Assembly: GCA_024402535.1 (NCBI GenBank)
Contig: JAKSTN010000004.1
Span: 29,370 to 93,369, forward strand
Length of the DNA: 64,000 bases
Source of the DNA: Treponema sp.
GTDB lineage: Bacteria; Spirochaetota; Spirochaetia; Treponematales; Treponemataceae
Reading direction: 5' to 3'
A program made the translations under genes and the position numbers. Below the pieces are notes generated by a model. That model was not told the origin of the DNA. It made no database searches and worked only from the letters and a program-made list of their open reading frames with translations. This document shows, piece by piece, positions 1-7,795 of this stretch; position 1 is the stretch's first letter; every line of letters begins with the position of its first letter.

Positions 1-840
1 TTCAGGATCAGGAATTCTTCCACATTCAGTCAGAGCAACCATTTTTATTCCTTTTGAAGAGGCTTTACATTCCATATATTTCTTTTTCTGACTTTCATGA
101 TCATTGGCATAAATATCTTCACCTGTAATATCAACATATTCATCCCCAGGATACCAGTCTTTATTCTGTCCGTTCCAGACCCAAATCAAATTATCAAGTC
201 CTTTTTCTTCAGTATAATAAGTGTACATAAACTGCCATAAAGCTTTATAAGCTTCAGGACCACTAGCTCCCCACCAGAACCATTTTCCGCTTGCTTCATG
301 AAGGGGACGCCACAAAACAGGAACTCCTGCATCCTTAAGGCGATTAAGTTCTTTAGCGATTGTATCCATCTGACGTTTCATCTGATTGAACTCAGATGCA
401 GTTTCATCAAGTTTACCGTCTTTAAAAGGAATTCTGAATTTAGTCTGATTTGAATAAAACTGTTTTTCCCTTCCTGCACGCCAGTGCCATGTAAATGTTA
501 CAAGGCCACCTTTATGGCCGGTATAGGATTTATCATAATTATATTCTCCCTTATACCATTTAATGGCTTCCTCAACCTGCATAATTCCTTCGCCAGACTT
601 TGGTACATAATTTAAAAAATCATACCCCATAATTACAGGATATTTCCCAGTATCCTTATAAACGCGGTCAGCCATATCAACTGAATCTGCCCAGGTTAAA
701 TCCATCTGACCTGAAACAGTCTGTTTTCCATAAATTGATGAAAAGAAATCCATAACTTTCTGGGCTTCAGCAGATTTTGAAGCCCCAAAAATAAAAGTCC
801 CTGAAATGAGGATTGATAAAACAATAAACAATCTTTTCAT
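1..840 (-). CDS. GH26 endo-beta-1,4-mannanase, 3' end outside window
   Basis: The reading frame is open from the ATG at 840 to the window edge (280 codons) and lacks its C-terminus. Residues 1-20 form a signal peptide (basic start, hydrophobic core, FGA-S), so the enzyme is exported. Two GH26 catalytic signatures are visible: RPLHEASGKWFWWG around residues 178-191, with E182 as predicted acid/base, and ALTECG, with E272 as predicted nucleophile. GH26 enzymes hydrolyse internal beta-1,4-mannosidic bonds. A good ribosome site (GGAGG) lies 6 nt before the start. A GH2 beta-mannosidase at 10196-12703 could finish degradation of the oligosaccharides, although the two are not in one operon. A different GH26 specificity is possible but less likely. 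Confidence 0.9.
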   Translation of the reverse strand, partial: MKRLFIVLSILISGTFIFGASKSAEAQKVMDFFSSIYGKQTVSGQMDLTWADSVDMADRVYKDTGKYPVIMGYDFLNYVPKSGEGIMQVEEAIKWYKGEYNYDKSYTGHKGGLVTFTWHWRAGREKQFYSNQTKFRIPFKDGKLDETASEFNQMKRQMDTIAKELNRLKDAGVPVLWRPLHEASGKWFWWGASGPEAYKALWQFMYTYYTEEKGLDNLIWVWNGQNKDWYPGDEYVDITGEDIYANDHESQKKKYMECKASSKGIKMVALTECGRIPDPE

Positions 841-862
841 ATTTTCCTCCAAGTAATTTTAG

Positions 863-895
863 AAACTAAATTTAATTAAATTATAAACTAAATTT
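863..895 (-). promoter_or_regulatory. 11-bp direct repeat pair across the GH26 promoter
   Basis: AAATTTAGTTT (minus strand) occurs twice, at 863-873 and 885-895. The copies are 22 bp apart, about two helical turns, so they face the same side of the DNA. They flank the -10 box and transcription start. This suggests an operator for a sugar-responsive regulator, but AT-rich sequence makes chance repeats easier. Confidence 0.4.
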
Positions 896-908
896 ACCTA
901 AATGTAAA
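880..908 (-). promoter_or_regulatory. Sigma-70-type promoter of the GH26 gene
   Basis: On the minus strand, TTTACA (903-908) and TATAAT (880-885) are separated by exactly 17 nt. They lie about 40 nt before the GH26 start codon and its GGAGG site. The -10 box is a perfect consensus match and the -35 matches at 4 of 6 positions. Confidence 0.75.
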
Positions 909-933
909 ATACTTTAATAAATTGTTAAAATAA

Positions 934-964
934 TAAAAAAAAGGCTGTTCAAATGAACAGCCTT
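934..964 (-). terminator. Intrinsic terminator of the rsb operon
   Basis: A perfect 10-bp stem (AAGGCTGTTC / GAACAGCCTT, 941-950 with 955-964) has a 4-nt loop. On the minus strand it is followed by an uninterrupted run of T. It begins about 20 nt after the stop of the RsbW-like gene. Confidence 0.9.
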
Positions 965-986
965 TCTTATATGTTTCAGCTAAAAA

Positions 987-1538
987 CTATTCTCCGTCGC
1001 GTAAAGCACGGTGTTTGGTCTGGTATTTTTTGAGCATTGCAACAGCGTTTTTCTTTCCATTGTATACAAATCCACCATTCCAGTATTCAAGAGCAGCAAA
1101 AAGGGCGTTACCACCGTCCTGGCTGTCAGATTCTTTTGTACGGAATGAAACGTAGTTTGCCAGTTCCATAAAGTCATTCTTATGGAGACAATCAAGACGC
1201 TTTCTGTTGAACTCATTCCATTTTTCCAGATCAGAGAAACCTTCTCCTTCATCCTGAACGATAATATGAGCATGAGTAGGGCTGAAAGAATACCATACTG
1301 TTACTTTCTTATTAATATCACAGTGGTTTCCATGTTTTACAGCATTTTTAATAACTTCAGAAATCTGCTGTTCAAGAAGGTTCAGTTCTTTGATTTCTGT
1401 TGGAGCAGACTGAACAATCAGCAGTGTAAAATAACGGATCTGTCTGAAGTCTGAAGGGAATTCCTTCTTAAGCATGTTTGTTTTATCGAAAAGAGGATCG
1501 TTTTCGTCTGAACGAAGTTCTTTGAATTCCTGTTCCAT
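987..1538 (-). CDS. RsbW/SpoIIAB-like serine kinase (GHKL ATPase)
   Basis: 183 aa. A HATPase_c-type domain is visible: the N box EQQISEVIKNAVKHGN (about residues 56-71) with the catalytic Glu and the Mg-binding Asn, then the G1 box VQDEGEGF (about 94-101). Proteins of this type phosphorylate a STAS-domain partner and sequester an effector, usually a sigma factor. The partner is encoded immediately upstream (1545-1883) and the phosphatase upstream of that, which completes a partner-switching module. No sigma factor gene is adjacent, so the target is unknown. The gene is last in the operon, before a strong terminator. The C-terminal 60 residues are less typical of RsbW. Confidence 0.85.
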   Translation of the reverse strand: MEQEFKELRSDENDPLFDKTNMLKKEFPSDFRQIRYFTLLIVQSAPTEIKELNLLEQQISEVIKNAVKHGNHCDINKKVTVWYSFSPTHAHIIVQDEGEGFSDLEKWNEFNRKRLDCLHKNDFMELANYVSFRTKESDSQDGGNALFAALEYWNGGFVYNGKKNAVAMLKKYQTKHRALRDGE

Positions 1539-1544
1539 TAAATT

Positions 1545-1883
1545 CTACTCCTTAACCATCAGAAGGCCTTCTTCTACGCTGTTAGCAATAGGGAAGTAAC
1601 CCATAAGTTTTGTAAGTTCAATAACCTTTTTAACTGAACCGTGAATGTTTGAAATTGCAAGTTTAAGATTCATCTTTTTTATTGTTGAACAAATATAAAT
1701 AAGTGCACCAATTCCAGACGAGTCAATATAATCAACCTGTTCCAGGTTAATGACGAAATTCTTTACATTTTTTTCGAGCATCTTCATTACAAGTTCCTTG
1801 AGCTTGTATGAGTTGTAAAGATCCATTTCGCCGTTTACATCAATGATATAAACATCTCCGTTCTTGCGAATTTTCAGTTCCAT
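1545..1883 (-). CDS. STAS-domain anti-anti-sigma factor (RsbV/SpoIIAA-like)
   Basis: 112 aa, the usual size for single-domain STAS antagonists. The signature DYIDSSGIGAL (about residues 51-61) carries the phosphorylatable serine (S57 by alignment with SpoIIAA, S56 beside it). The unphosphorylated form should bind the RsbW-like kinase encoded 6 nt downstream and free its target. The phosphorylated form should be reset by the PP2C phosphatase encoded upstream. A clear ribosome site (AAGGAG) precedes the start. The order phosphatase, antagonist, kinase argues for one transcript. Confidence 0.93.
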   Translation of the reverse strand: MELKIRKNGDVYIIDVNGEMDLYNSYKLKELVMKMLEKNVKNFVINLEQVDYIDSSGIGALIYICSTIKKMNLKLAISNIHGSVKKVIELTKLMGYFPIANSVEEGLLMVKE

Positions 1884-1908
1884 AATTAAGCTCCTTTATT
1901 CAGTCTTA

Positions 1909-3579
1909 TTATTCTACTTTGATTACAAGTAAACTTGTATCATCGAACTGCTGATTTGATCCAATATATTTTTTCAAATCGTCTTTTACACGGTTTGAAA
2001 TATTTTTAGCACTCTCATGTGCATGAGAAGCAATTACTTTTTCAAGTTTTGCAGAAGAATATTGTACACCATTATCGTCAAGGGATTCAATTACACCGTC
2101 TGTACAGGCTACAAGGATGTCCCCTGGTTCAAGCTGAAGATCAATATCAGTGTATTCAATTTCTTTTTCTACACCCATTGGTTCAGTCATCATTGAGATT
2201 GTTTTAATTGAACGTGATGCAGCTGTATAAAGAATAACAGTGTTGTTTCCACAAGTTGCAACCTGTGCCTGCTTTGTAATGCTGTTGTAGTTTACAAGAG
2301 CAATGGATGCAAAGTGGTCAATCTTCATTGTTTCGTTACAAATACCACGGTTAGCCCAGTTAAGAATTGTAGCGGCACTCTGTGGAGTATTTACAATAAG
2401 GCGGAGTATAGAACGAATCATAAGCATGATTGTAAGTGAGTTCATTCCTTTACCTGCTACGTCACCAACAATGAATGAAATGCGGTCTTTTCTTGAAACA
2501 ATTACATCATAGAAGTCACCACAAACATTTTCTGCAGGTGAAGTGAAACATCCGATTCCAACTCCAGGAATAACAGGAAGTTTTGATGGAATAAGATCTT
2601 TCTGTATCTTTGTAGCGATATCGCCACCTTGAGTAAGTTTTTTGTGTTCAGCGAAATTCAGGAAGCTGTAAAGTGGTTTCATTGCAGTTGCAGTTGCGTC
2701 TGTAATGATTTCTGCAGTTTCCAGATCTTTCTGTGTGAATTTTGCTTTGTCTGGATCACGGGAAAGAGCAATAACACCAGCAACGCCTTCCTGCTGTTTG
2801 ATAGGAACAAAAATATAACTTCCACACTTAAGGAATTCTTCTGGGCCGTTCTGGTAGATTCTTGGTTCTTTTACAGAATCTGTAACCAGGAGAGATTCTC
2901 CGGCTGAAGCAATTTCACCGAAAATATTATCCTGAAGAGGGAACTGAGCAAAGCGCATGTTTGTTTCAACACGAAGAGGCTTGTGAGGCAGATCATCAGG
3001 AAGTTTGTATGGAGGAGGGAATGTTCCCTTGAATGAGCGTACTGCAAGGAGATTATCAAAGTCGTCAGCCATAAGGATAATACATCCATCAGCTTCAACT
3101 TTTTCAGAAAGAAGTTTGTTACAGTAATCAAGGAACTGTTCCATACTGTTTTCTGTTGTAAAGAAAGATGATGCTTTTGCAATAAGATCTTTGTTTACAT
3201 CGATAATTCTGTTGAATCGGGCTTTTTCTGCCTGAAGCGCTTCATTGGATACTGTATTTGCATCCATGTTCTGTCTTAATTCAGCAAGACGTTTAGCCTG
3301 CTTTTTGTCTTCTTTTTTCTGGGGATTACTGAATGCAATGATAATCGAGTAAAGGAAAAGGATACATTCGGTAATAAGAATAATAAATACCAGATAAATG
3401 AACTGTCTGTTGAAATAAGTGTAGAGAGTACCGGTGATAAGAATACCTGCGGAAAGATAAAGTACGAAACTTGGTTTTGCAGTATTCCTTAATTTGGCAA
3501 TCATAAATGAGAAAATAAGAAGTACACCAACGGCAGCAGTAATTAAGAGAGGAACGCCGGCAAAAGAATCAATATTCAA
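1909..3579 (-). CDS. Membrane GAF-PP2C serine phosphatase (RsbU-like)
   Basis: 556 aa from a TTG start at 3579, chosen because AGGAG lies 7 nt upstream. The frame stays open to 3657, but that extension runs through the promoter, so it is not translated. Three hydrophobic segments cover roughly the first 95 residues. They are followed by a charged coiled-coil-like linker, a GAF-like sensor region and a C-terminal PP2C/SpoIIE phosphatase. Metal-binding motifs are present: CGDFYDV, VGDVAGKGM, ACTDGVIES and DDTSLLVI at the C-terminus. It should dephosphorylate the STAS protein encoded next in response to a membrane or cytoplasmic signal. The signal cannot be read from the sequence. Confidence 0.92.
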   Translation of the reverse strand: MNIDSFAGVPLLITAAVGVLLIFSFMIAKLRNTAKPSFVLYLSAGILITGTLYTYFNRQFIYLVFIILITECILFLYSIIIAFSNPQKKEDKKQAKRLAELRQNMDANTVSNEALQAEKARFNRIIDVNKDLIAKASSFFTTENSMEQFLDYCNKLLSEKVEADGCIILMADDFDNLLAVRSFKGTFPPPYKLPDDLPHKPLRVETNMRFAQFPLQDNIFGEIASAGESLLVTDSVKEPRIYQNGPEEFLKCGSYIFVPIKQQEGVAGVIALSRDPDKAKFTQKDLETAEIITDATATAMKPLYSFLNFAEHKKLTQGGDIATKIQKDLIPSKLPVIPGVGIGCFTSPAENVCGDFYDVIVSRKDRISFIVGDVAGKGMNSLTIMLMIRSILRLIVNTPQSAATILNWANRGICNETMKIDHFASIALVNYNSITKQAQVATCGNNTVILYTAASRSIKTISMMTEPMGVEKEIEYTDIDLQLEPGDILVACTDGVIESLDDNGVQYSSAKLEKVIASHAHESAKNISNRVKDDLKKYIGSNQQFDDTSLLVIKVE

Positions 3580-3628
3580 GATACATCTCCTATATAAATA
3601 GGGCCTAAGCAATAAACCCCATTGGATT

Positions 3629-3657
3629 ATTCTAACATTGAAATTTTTTGACGTCAA
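3629..3657 (-). promoter_or_regulatory. Sigma-70 promoter of the rsb operon
   Basis: On the minus strand, TTGACG (3652-3657) and TAGAAT (3629-3634) are separated by exactly 17 nt, about 50 nt before the TTG start with its AGGAG. The -35 and -10 boxes each match consensus at 5 of 6 positions. The position shows that the longer upstream reading frame is not coding. Confidence 0.85.
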
Positions 3658-3714
3658 GTTTTAAAGGTATTGGCGTTTTTTTATTGTTTTGAAGGAATTT
3701 TTATAGTAGTATTC

Positions 3715-3720
3715 TATAAT
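3715..3720 (+). promoter_or_regulatory. Probable -10 box for the wzz-wza genes
   Basis: A perfect TATAAT lies 27 nt before the wzz-like start, preceded by TATTC. No good -35 is found at 16-18 nt. TTGAAG at 3688-3693 is 21 nt away. It is divergent from the rsb promoter. The ribosome site GAAGG is at 3736-3740. Confidence 0.45.
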
Positions 3721-3747
3721 AAATATAAAATTTTTGAAGGTTAAAAA

Positions 3748-4782
3748 ATGGAGACAGAAGTTAAAAACGAATCTATTGTGCAGAATGAAGATGAAGAAAT
3801 CTCTCTTATTGATCTTCTTGCCGTCCTTTTAAGATATAAATGGCTTATAATCCTTACAACTTTTGGAGCAGCTCTATTTGCAGTCGTTTTTTCAATTTTG
3901 AGTCTTAAACTGCCTCCTGAAAAATCACCGCTTCCAAATCAGTTCTGTCCTAAAGCAACAATGCTTATTATGGACGACAGTTCCGGGTCTTCTTCTCTTT
4001 CAAGCATGATCAGTGCATCAGGTCTTGGAAGCCTTGCAGGACTTGCAGGTGTTTCCGGAGGATCGTCAAACAGTGCACTTGCAACTTACCTGATCAAAAG
4101 TGACAGTTTCCTTGATATGGTAACTGATCGTTTCGGTTTAATTGAAAAATGGGAAATTGAAAAATCTCCAAGGGCAAATTCCCGTAAGGCTCTGAAAGAA
4201 GTTCTTGGTGCAAATTATGATAAAGATACAGGTGTATTTACAGTAAGTTTTACTGATATTGATCCTGCTTTTGCCTGTGAAGTAGTTGATTTCTGTGTAG
4301 AAAAACTTGAATCAAAATTCCTGGAACTTGGACTTGATAAAAATATTCTTGAAAAGAAAAATCTTGAAGAAAATATAGAACTGACAAGAAAAAAGATTGT
4401 TGATCTTCAGAATGAAATTAAGGACCTGGAATATAAGGTTTCTAATGTTTATTCGGCCCAGAATATGGAAGCAATTTCTCTTCAGACAAATCTTTTAAAG
4501 CTTGAGCTTGAAGCTCAGCAGTCAATTTATAAACAGCTTAAGACACAGCTTGAACTTACAAAAATTAACCTTGCAAGTGAAAAGCCTGTTTTCCAGATTC
4601 TGGAAAAAGCAAGTGTTCCTGATATGAAAGCAAAACCAAGTCGTGGAAAGCTTTGTATCATAATAACTTTTGCAGGATTTTTTATTTCTGTTTTCATGGC
4701 ATTCCTTCTTAATGCAGTAAAAAATATAAAGAATGATGAAGAAGCTATGGCAAAACTGAAGCCTGCAAAGAAATCTAAATAA
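3748..4782 (+). CDS. Wzz-type polysaccharide chain-length regulator
   Basis: 344 aa, typical of Wzz/PCP proteins. One membrane segment lies near residues 29-52 and a second near 310-330. The large periplasmic part between them starts with a Ser/Gly-rich stretch (about 75-112) and holds a long coiled-coil-like region (about 190-280). The tail is short and lysine-rich. There is no C-terminal tyrosine kinase domain, so this resembles LPS/O-antigen Wzz more than Wzc. It would set the length of polymer made by the Wzy-like protein (50405-51595). The wza-like export gene follows after 12 nt, so the pair is probably co-transcribed. Confidence 0.85.
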   Translation: METEVKNESIVQNEDEEISLIDLLAVLLRYKWLIILTTFGAALFAVVFSILSLKLPPEKSPLPNQFCPKATMLIMDDSSGSSSLSSMISASGLGSLAGLAGVSGGSSNSALATYLIKSDSFLDMVTDRFGLIEKWEIEKSPRANSRKALKEVLGANYDKDTGVFTVSFTDIDPAFACEVVDFCVEKLESKFLELGLDKNILEKKNLEENIELTRKKIVDLQNEIKDLEYKVSNVYSAQNMEAISLQTNLLKLELEAQQSIYKQLKTQLELTKINLASEKPVFQILEKASVPDMKAKPSRGKLCIIITFAGFFISVFMAFLLNAVKNIKNDEEAMAKLKPAKKSK

Positions 4783-4794
4783 AAAAGGTTTTTT

Positions 4795-6333
4795 ATGAAA
4801 ATCGGAAGAAAAATTAGTGCCCTTATAATCCTTTCTGTTTTTACATCGGTTGTTCCTGTTGCTGCTCAGTCAAAAATGTCAGCATCAAATGATGTTTCTG
4901 AAATCGCAAGTGAAACAGATATTTCTAGATTTGTTCTGGAAACTTCAGTAGGAGCAAGAAGTCTTACACCGACTCCTCAGCTTGCTATGTCTTCTGGAGA
5001 TTATCCTGTAACTGCCGGTGATGTTTACACTCTGGCTTTTGCAGCAGGCACATCTCCTGTAACTTACACAGTTTCTGTAGATTCAACATATAAATTTCGT
5101 GTTGCAAACCTTGCTGTTCTTAATGTTCAGGGATGGACATTTGTACAGTTGAAAAAACAGGTAGAAGATATTGTTTCTAAAAACTATCCTTTGAGCGGCG
5201 TTCAGTTTGTTTTAATGAGTCCTTCGGTTTTCCAGGTAACAATAAATGGAGAGGTTAATCAGACTCAGATAAAACAGGCATGGGCACTTACACGCCTTTC
5301 TTCAGTAATCAGCGGCTGTTTTACTGCTTATTCATCAAGCAGAAATATTGAAATAACTTCAGCAAACGGAAAAACAGCAACATACGATCTTTTTAAGGCT
5401 GAACGCTTTGGAGATCTTTCTCAGGATCCTTATGTAAAACCAGGAGATACAATTACAATCAAAAGAATAGAAAGAAAAGTATCTTTGTCTGGTGCCGTAG
5501 AAAGACCTGGTTCTTATGTTCTTGAAAAAGGTGATAATCTTATCAGTCTTTTTGAATATTATGGCGGCGGATTTACTGATTATGCTGATAAAAATCGTAT
5601 AGAAATTAATCGTTATAATCCATCTGATCTTTCAACCCGTGTTTTCTATCTCAATGAAGATGTTCTTTCAAAGGATTTTGAACTTATGGATCATGATTCT
5701 GTAAACATTGTTTCTTCCAGTGATTTGAAACCTGTAATGTTTGTTGAAGGTGCTATTTTTGGCGGACACCAGGATGTTGCATCTGGCGCAAATGGTACTG
5801 AAATGGGAAAAATCAGCAGCCGTTTTGATCACGATACAAACTATGCAACTTTAGTACGACAGCTTCAAAAGCAATTTATGCCTTCCGCAGACCTTGAGAA
5901 CGCATATATTGTTCGTGGGAATACAATCATTCCAATCAATTTGAACAAAATTCTTTATGACAGAAGTTATTTTTCAACAGAAGTTGTTCAGCCATATGAT
6001 GTTTTAAGAGTTCCATTCAAGCTTTTTTATGTTACTGTTTCCGGAGCTGTTAATAATCCTGGAAGATATCCTTATATTCCTGACCGCGACTGGGATTATT
6101 ATATTGGTCTTGCCGGCGGTTTCAATGAATCAAAAAATTCAGGACAGGCAGTACGTATTTTTGATTCCCAGGGAAACAAAATGAAAAAAGGGGACACCAT
6201 AGTTCCTGAAACTACAATCGAAGCAAAATCGAATCGTATGAGTTATGTGCTTAATTCTAATGTTACACCATGGGTTTCAATTATTACTACTTTTATTTCA
6301 ACTGTAGCTTTGATTCTTAATTTTGTGAAATAA
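4795..6333 (+). CDS. Wza-like polysaccharide export protein (SLBB domains)
   Basis: 512 aa with an N-terminal signal peptide ending near PVAAQS. No lipobox cysteine is seen, unlike classical Wza. A poly-export domain starts near residue 70 (YPVTAGDVYTL). It is followed by at least two SLBB-like repeats, recognisable at VSLSGAVERPGSYVL (about 235) and VTVSGAVNNPGRYPY (about 415). A final hydrophobic helix (WVSIITTFISTVALI) ends the protein, in the position of the Wza outer-membrane helix. The predicted role is a channel for surface polysaccharide across periplasm and outer membrane, working with the upstream Wzz-like protein and the Wzi-like barrels elsewhere in the window. Confidence 0.85.
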   Translation: MKIGRKISALIILSVFTSVVPVAAQSKMSASNDVSEIASETDISRFVLETSVGARSLTPTPQLAMSSGDYPVTAGDVYTLAFAAGTSPVTYTVSVDSTYKFRVANLAVLNVQGWTFVQLKKQVEDIVSKNYPLSGVQFVLMSPSVFQVTINGEVNQTQIKQAWALTRLSSVISGCFTAYSSSRNIEITSANGKTATYDLFKAERFGDLSQDPYVKPGDTITIKRIERKVSLSGAVERPGSYVLEKGDNLISLFEYYGGGFTDYADKNRIEINRYNPSDLSTRVFYLNEDVLSKDFELMDHDSVNIVSSSDLKPVMFVEGAIFGGHQDVASGANGTEMGKISSRFDHDTNYATLVRQLQKQFMPSADLENAYIVRGNTIIPINLNKILYDRSYFSTEVVQPYDVLRVPFKLFYVTVSGAVNNPGRYPYIPDRDWDYYIGLAGGFNESKNSGQAVRIFDSQGNKMKKGDTIVPETTIEAKSNRMSYVLNSNVTPWVSIITTFISTVALILNFVK

Positions 6334-6362
6334 TTCTCTAATTATATAGAAGATTATTCATA

Positions 6363-6391
6363 TTGACCTGATTTTATATTTTATATAAACT
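6363..6391 (+). promoter_or_regulatory. Probable promoter of the rpsF-dnaB operon
   Basis: TTGACC (6363-6368) is followed after 15-17 nt by TATAAA (6384-6389) or TAAACT (6386-6391). It lies about 120 nt before rpsF and just upstream of a structured leader. The -35 is strong; the exact -10 is uncertain. Confidence 0.55.
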
Positions 6392-6439
6392 TTCAGAACA
6401 CCCCTTGGAGTACACGTTGATGTACTTCCTTGTCCAAAA

Positions 6440-6490
6440 GGAGGTTATCTGAAAAGAACGTTGTTCTGAATCAGATATTTAACCGCCTCC
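6440..6490 (+). promoter_or_regulatory. rpsF leader resembling the S6:S18 autoregulatory RNA
   Basis: GGAGG (6440-6444) pairs with CCTCC (6486-6490). The 3' strand has an unpaired CCG at 6483-6485 directly before the closing stem. Above it TTA/TAA and ATCTG/CAGAT can pair, capped by the hairpin AGAAC-GTT-GTTCT. A stem with a CCG bulge in the rpsF leader is the published mark of the RNA bound by the S6:S18 complex, which represses its own operon. rpsF and rpsR are both in this operon. A second hairpin (GGAGTAC / GTACTTCC, 6406-6427) precedes it. The assignment rests on hand folding. Confidence 0.65.
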
Positions 6491-6513
6491 TGTTACTTAA
6501 TAGGAGAATACTT

Positions 6514-6795
6514 ATGAGAAAGTATGAACTTATGACAATTTTCCCACTCGATGAGGAAAAGTCTAAAAATGGCACAGAAGCTGTAAAAAAAGTACTGGCA
6601 GACTTCGGTGCTGAAATCACAGAAGAAAAACTCTTCGGTGACCGCGATCTTTGCTACGAAATTGCTAAAAACAAGAAAGGCCGTTTCGTTCTTTTCAACC
6701 TTAACGTAAAACCTGAAACAATTGCTGATATCGAAAAGCAGTTCATGATTACAGCTAACCTTCTTAAGGCTCAGTTCGTAAGACTGGACAAATAA
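6514..6795 (+). CDS. rpsF: 30S ribosomal protein S6
   Basis: 93 aa, starting MRKYELMTIFPLDEE and matching the S6 beginning and length. The start at 6514 is preferred because AGGAG is placed 7 nt before it. An in-frame extension back to 6430 would run through the structured leader. S6 binds S18 on the 30S platform. The order rpsF-ssb-rpsR-rplI-dnaB is highly conserved in bacteria and supports the identification. With S18 it probably also represses its own mRNA through the leader. Confidence 0.97.
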   Translation: MRKYELMTIFPLDEEKSKNGTEAVKKVLADFGAEITEEKLFGDRDLCYEIAKNKKGRFVLFNLNVKPETIADIEKQFMITANLLKAQFVRLDK

Positions 6796-6839
6796 ATTCA
6801 GTATACTATCACCATAAATAAAAAAAAACGGGGGACAAA

Positions 6840-7364
6840 ATGACAGATATTAATCATGTAATGCTTATCGGAAGACTGACACGTGACCTGGACGACAGAA
6901 ACTTTGGTTATGTTGGTAACGGACAGTGCAGAGCAAACGTAAGTATTGCAGTCAACAGAAGCCGTAAAAATGGTGATAACTGGGTAGATGAAGTTAATTA
7001 TTTTGACGTAACAATCTGGGGAAAACAGGCAGAAAATCTTAAGCCTTACCTTACAAAGGGAAAGCAGATTGCTGTTGAAGGATTCCTTAAGCAGGACAGA
7101 TGGGAAAAAGACGGACAGAAGTTCAGCAAAGTAACAATTACTGCTAACAATGTTCAGCTTCTTGGCGGAAGAGACAATGGTGGAAATGGAGCCGGTTATT
7201 CAAATGGAAACCAGAGCTTCGGTGGCAATAATTCATTTGCCGGGGGTGCACCTGCATTCCAGCCAAACAGTCAGCCTGCAGCACCTTCATTTACAGGTGG
7301 TTACGATTCAAACGTATCTTTCGGTGGAGTACCTGGTGACTTCTCTGAAGATATCCCTTTCTAA
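6840..7364 (+). CDS. ssb: Single-stranded DNA-binding protein
   Basis: 174 aa. The N-terminal OB-fold runs to about residue 110 (NHVMLIGRLTRDLD; WGKQAENLKPYLTKGKQIAVEGFL). A Gly/Asn/Gln/Ser-rich flexible linker follows. The acidic tip DFSEDIPF is the standard SSB tail that recruits replication and repair proteins. Its place between rpsF and rpsR is the classical one. The ribosome site GGGGGAC lies just before the start. Confidence 0.97.
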   Translation: MTDINHVMLIGRLTRDLDDRNFGYVGNGQCRANVSIAVNRSRKNGDNWVDEVNYFDVTIWGKQAENLKPYLTKGKQIAVEGFLKQDRWEKDGQKFSKVTITANNVQLLGGRDNGGNGAGYSNGNQSFGGNNSFAGGAPAFQPNSQPAAPSFTGGYDSNVSFGGVPGDFSEDIPF

Positions 7365-7385
7365 TTTGTAATATAGGAGACTAAT

Positions 7386-7700
7386 ATGTCTGAAGAAATG
7401 AAAGAAGAAGTTATGGCTCAGGAAGCAGCAATGGCACCTGCAGCTGAATCTGAAGGACGCGAAGAAGACCGCGACGCTCGCAAAGCAAAAACATTCTACC
7501 GCAAGAAGGTATGTCGTTTCTGTGCAAACAAAGCAAAGATTGATTACAAAGAAGCTGACAATCTTCGCCGTTACATGACAGAACGCGGTAAGATCCTTCC
7601 ACGCCGCATCACTGGTACATGTGCAAAACACCAGCGTGAACTGGCAAAAGCAATCAAATGTGCACGCACAATTTGTCTGCTTCCATACGTTGCTGACTAA
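7386..7700 (+). CDS. rpsR: 30S ribosomal protein S18
   Basis: 104 aa. The conserved S18 body ([13 protein letters not shown] ... [25 protein letters not shown]) starts near residue 38. It is preceded by an acidic, Glu/Ala-rich N-terminal extension of about 35 residues that is longer than in E. coli S18. GGAGA is placed before the ATG at 7386, which supports the long form. The protein partners with S6 in the ribosome and probably in autoregulation. It lies 21 nt after ssb in the same operon. Confidence 0.96.
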   Translation: MSEEMKEEVMAQEAAMAPAAESEGREEDRDARKAKTFYRKKVCRFCANKAKIDYKEADNLRRYMTERGKILPRRITGTCAKHQRELAKAIKCARTICLLPYVAD

Positions 7701-7756
7701 GCAATTTAATAGAACTTTTATGGAGACGCGCCAACTCCTGGTGATGATCTCCGCAC

Positions 7757-7782
7757 CCGGTATTACCGGAAAATATTTTTTT
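7757..7782 (+). promoter_or_regulatory. Weak hairpin plus T-run between rpsR and rplI
   Basis: CCGGT-ATT-ACCGG (7757-7769) is followed by AAAATA and seven T. It is just upstream of the rplI ribosome site and could be a partial attenuator that lowers rplI-dnaB readthrough. The stem is short and the T-run is offset by six bases, so this is tentative. Confidence 0.3.
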
Positions 7783-7795
7783 AGGAGCTTGTAAA

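Noticed and set aside
3580..3657. N-terminal extension of the RsbU-like protein
   Set aside because: The region holds a consensus promoter and no ribosome site; the TTG at 3579 has one.
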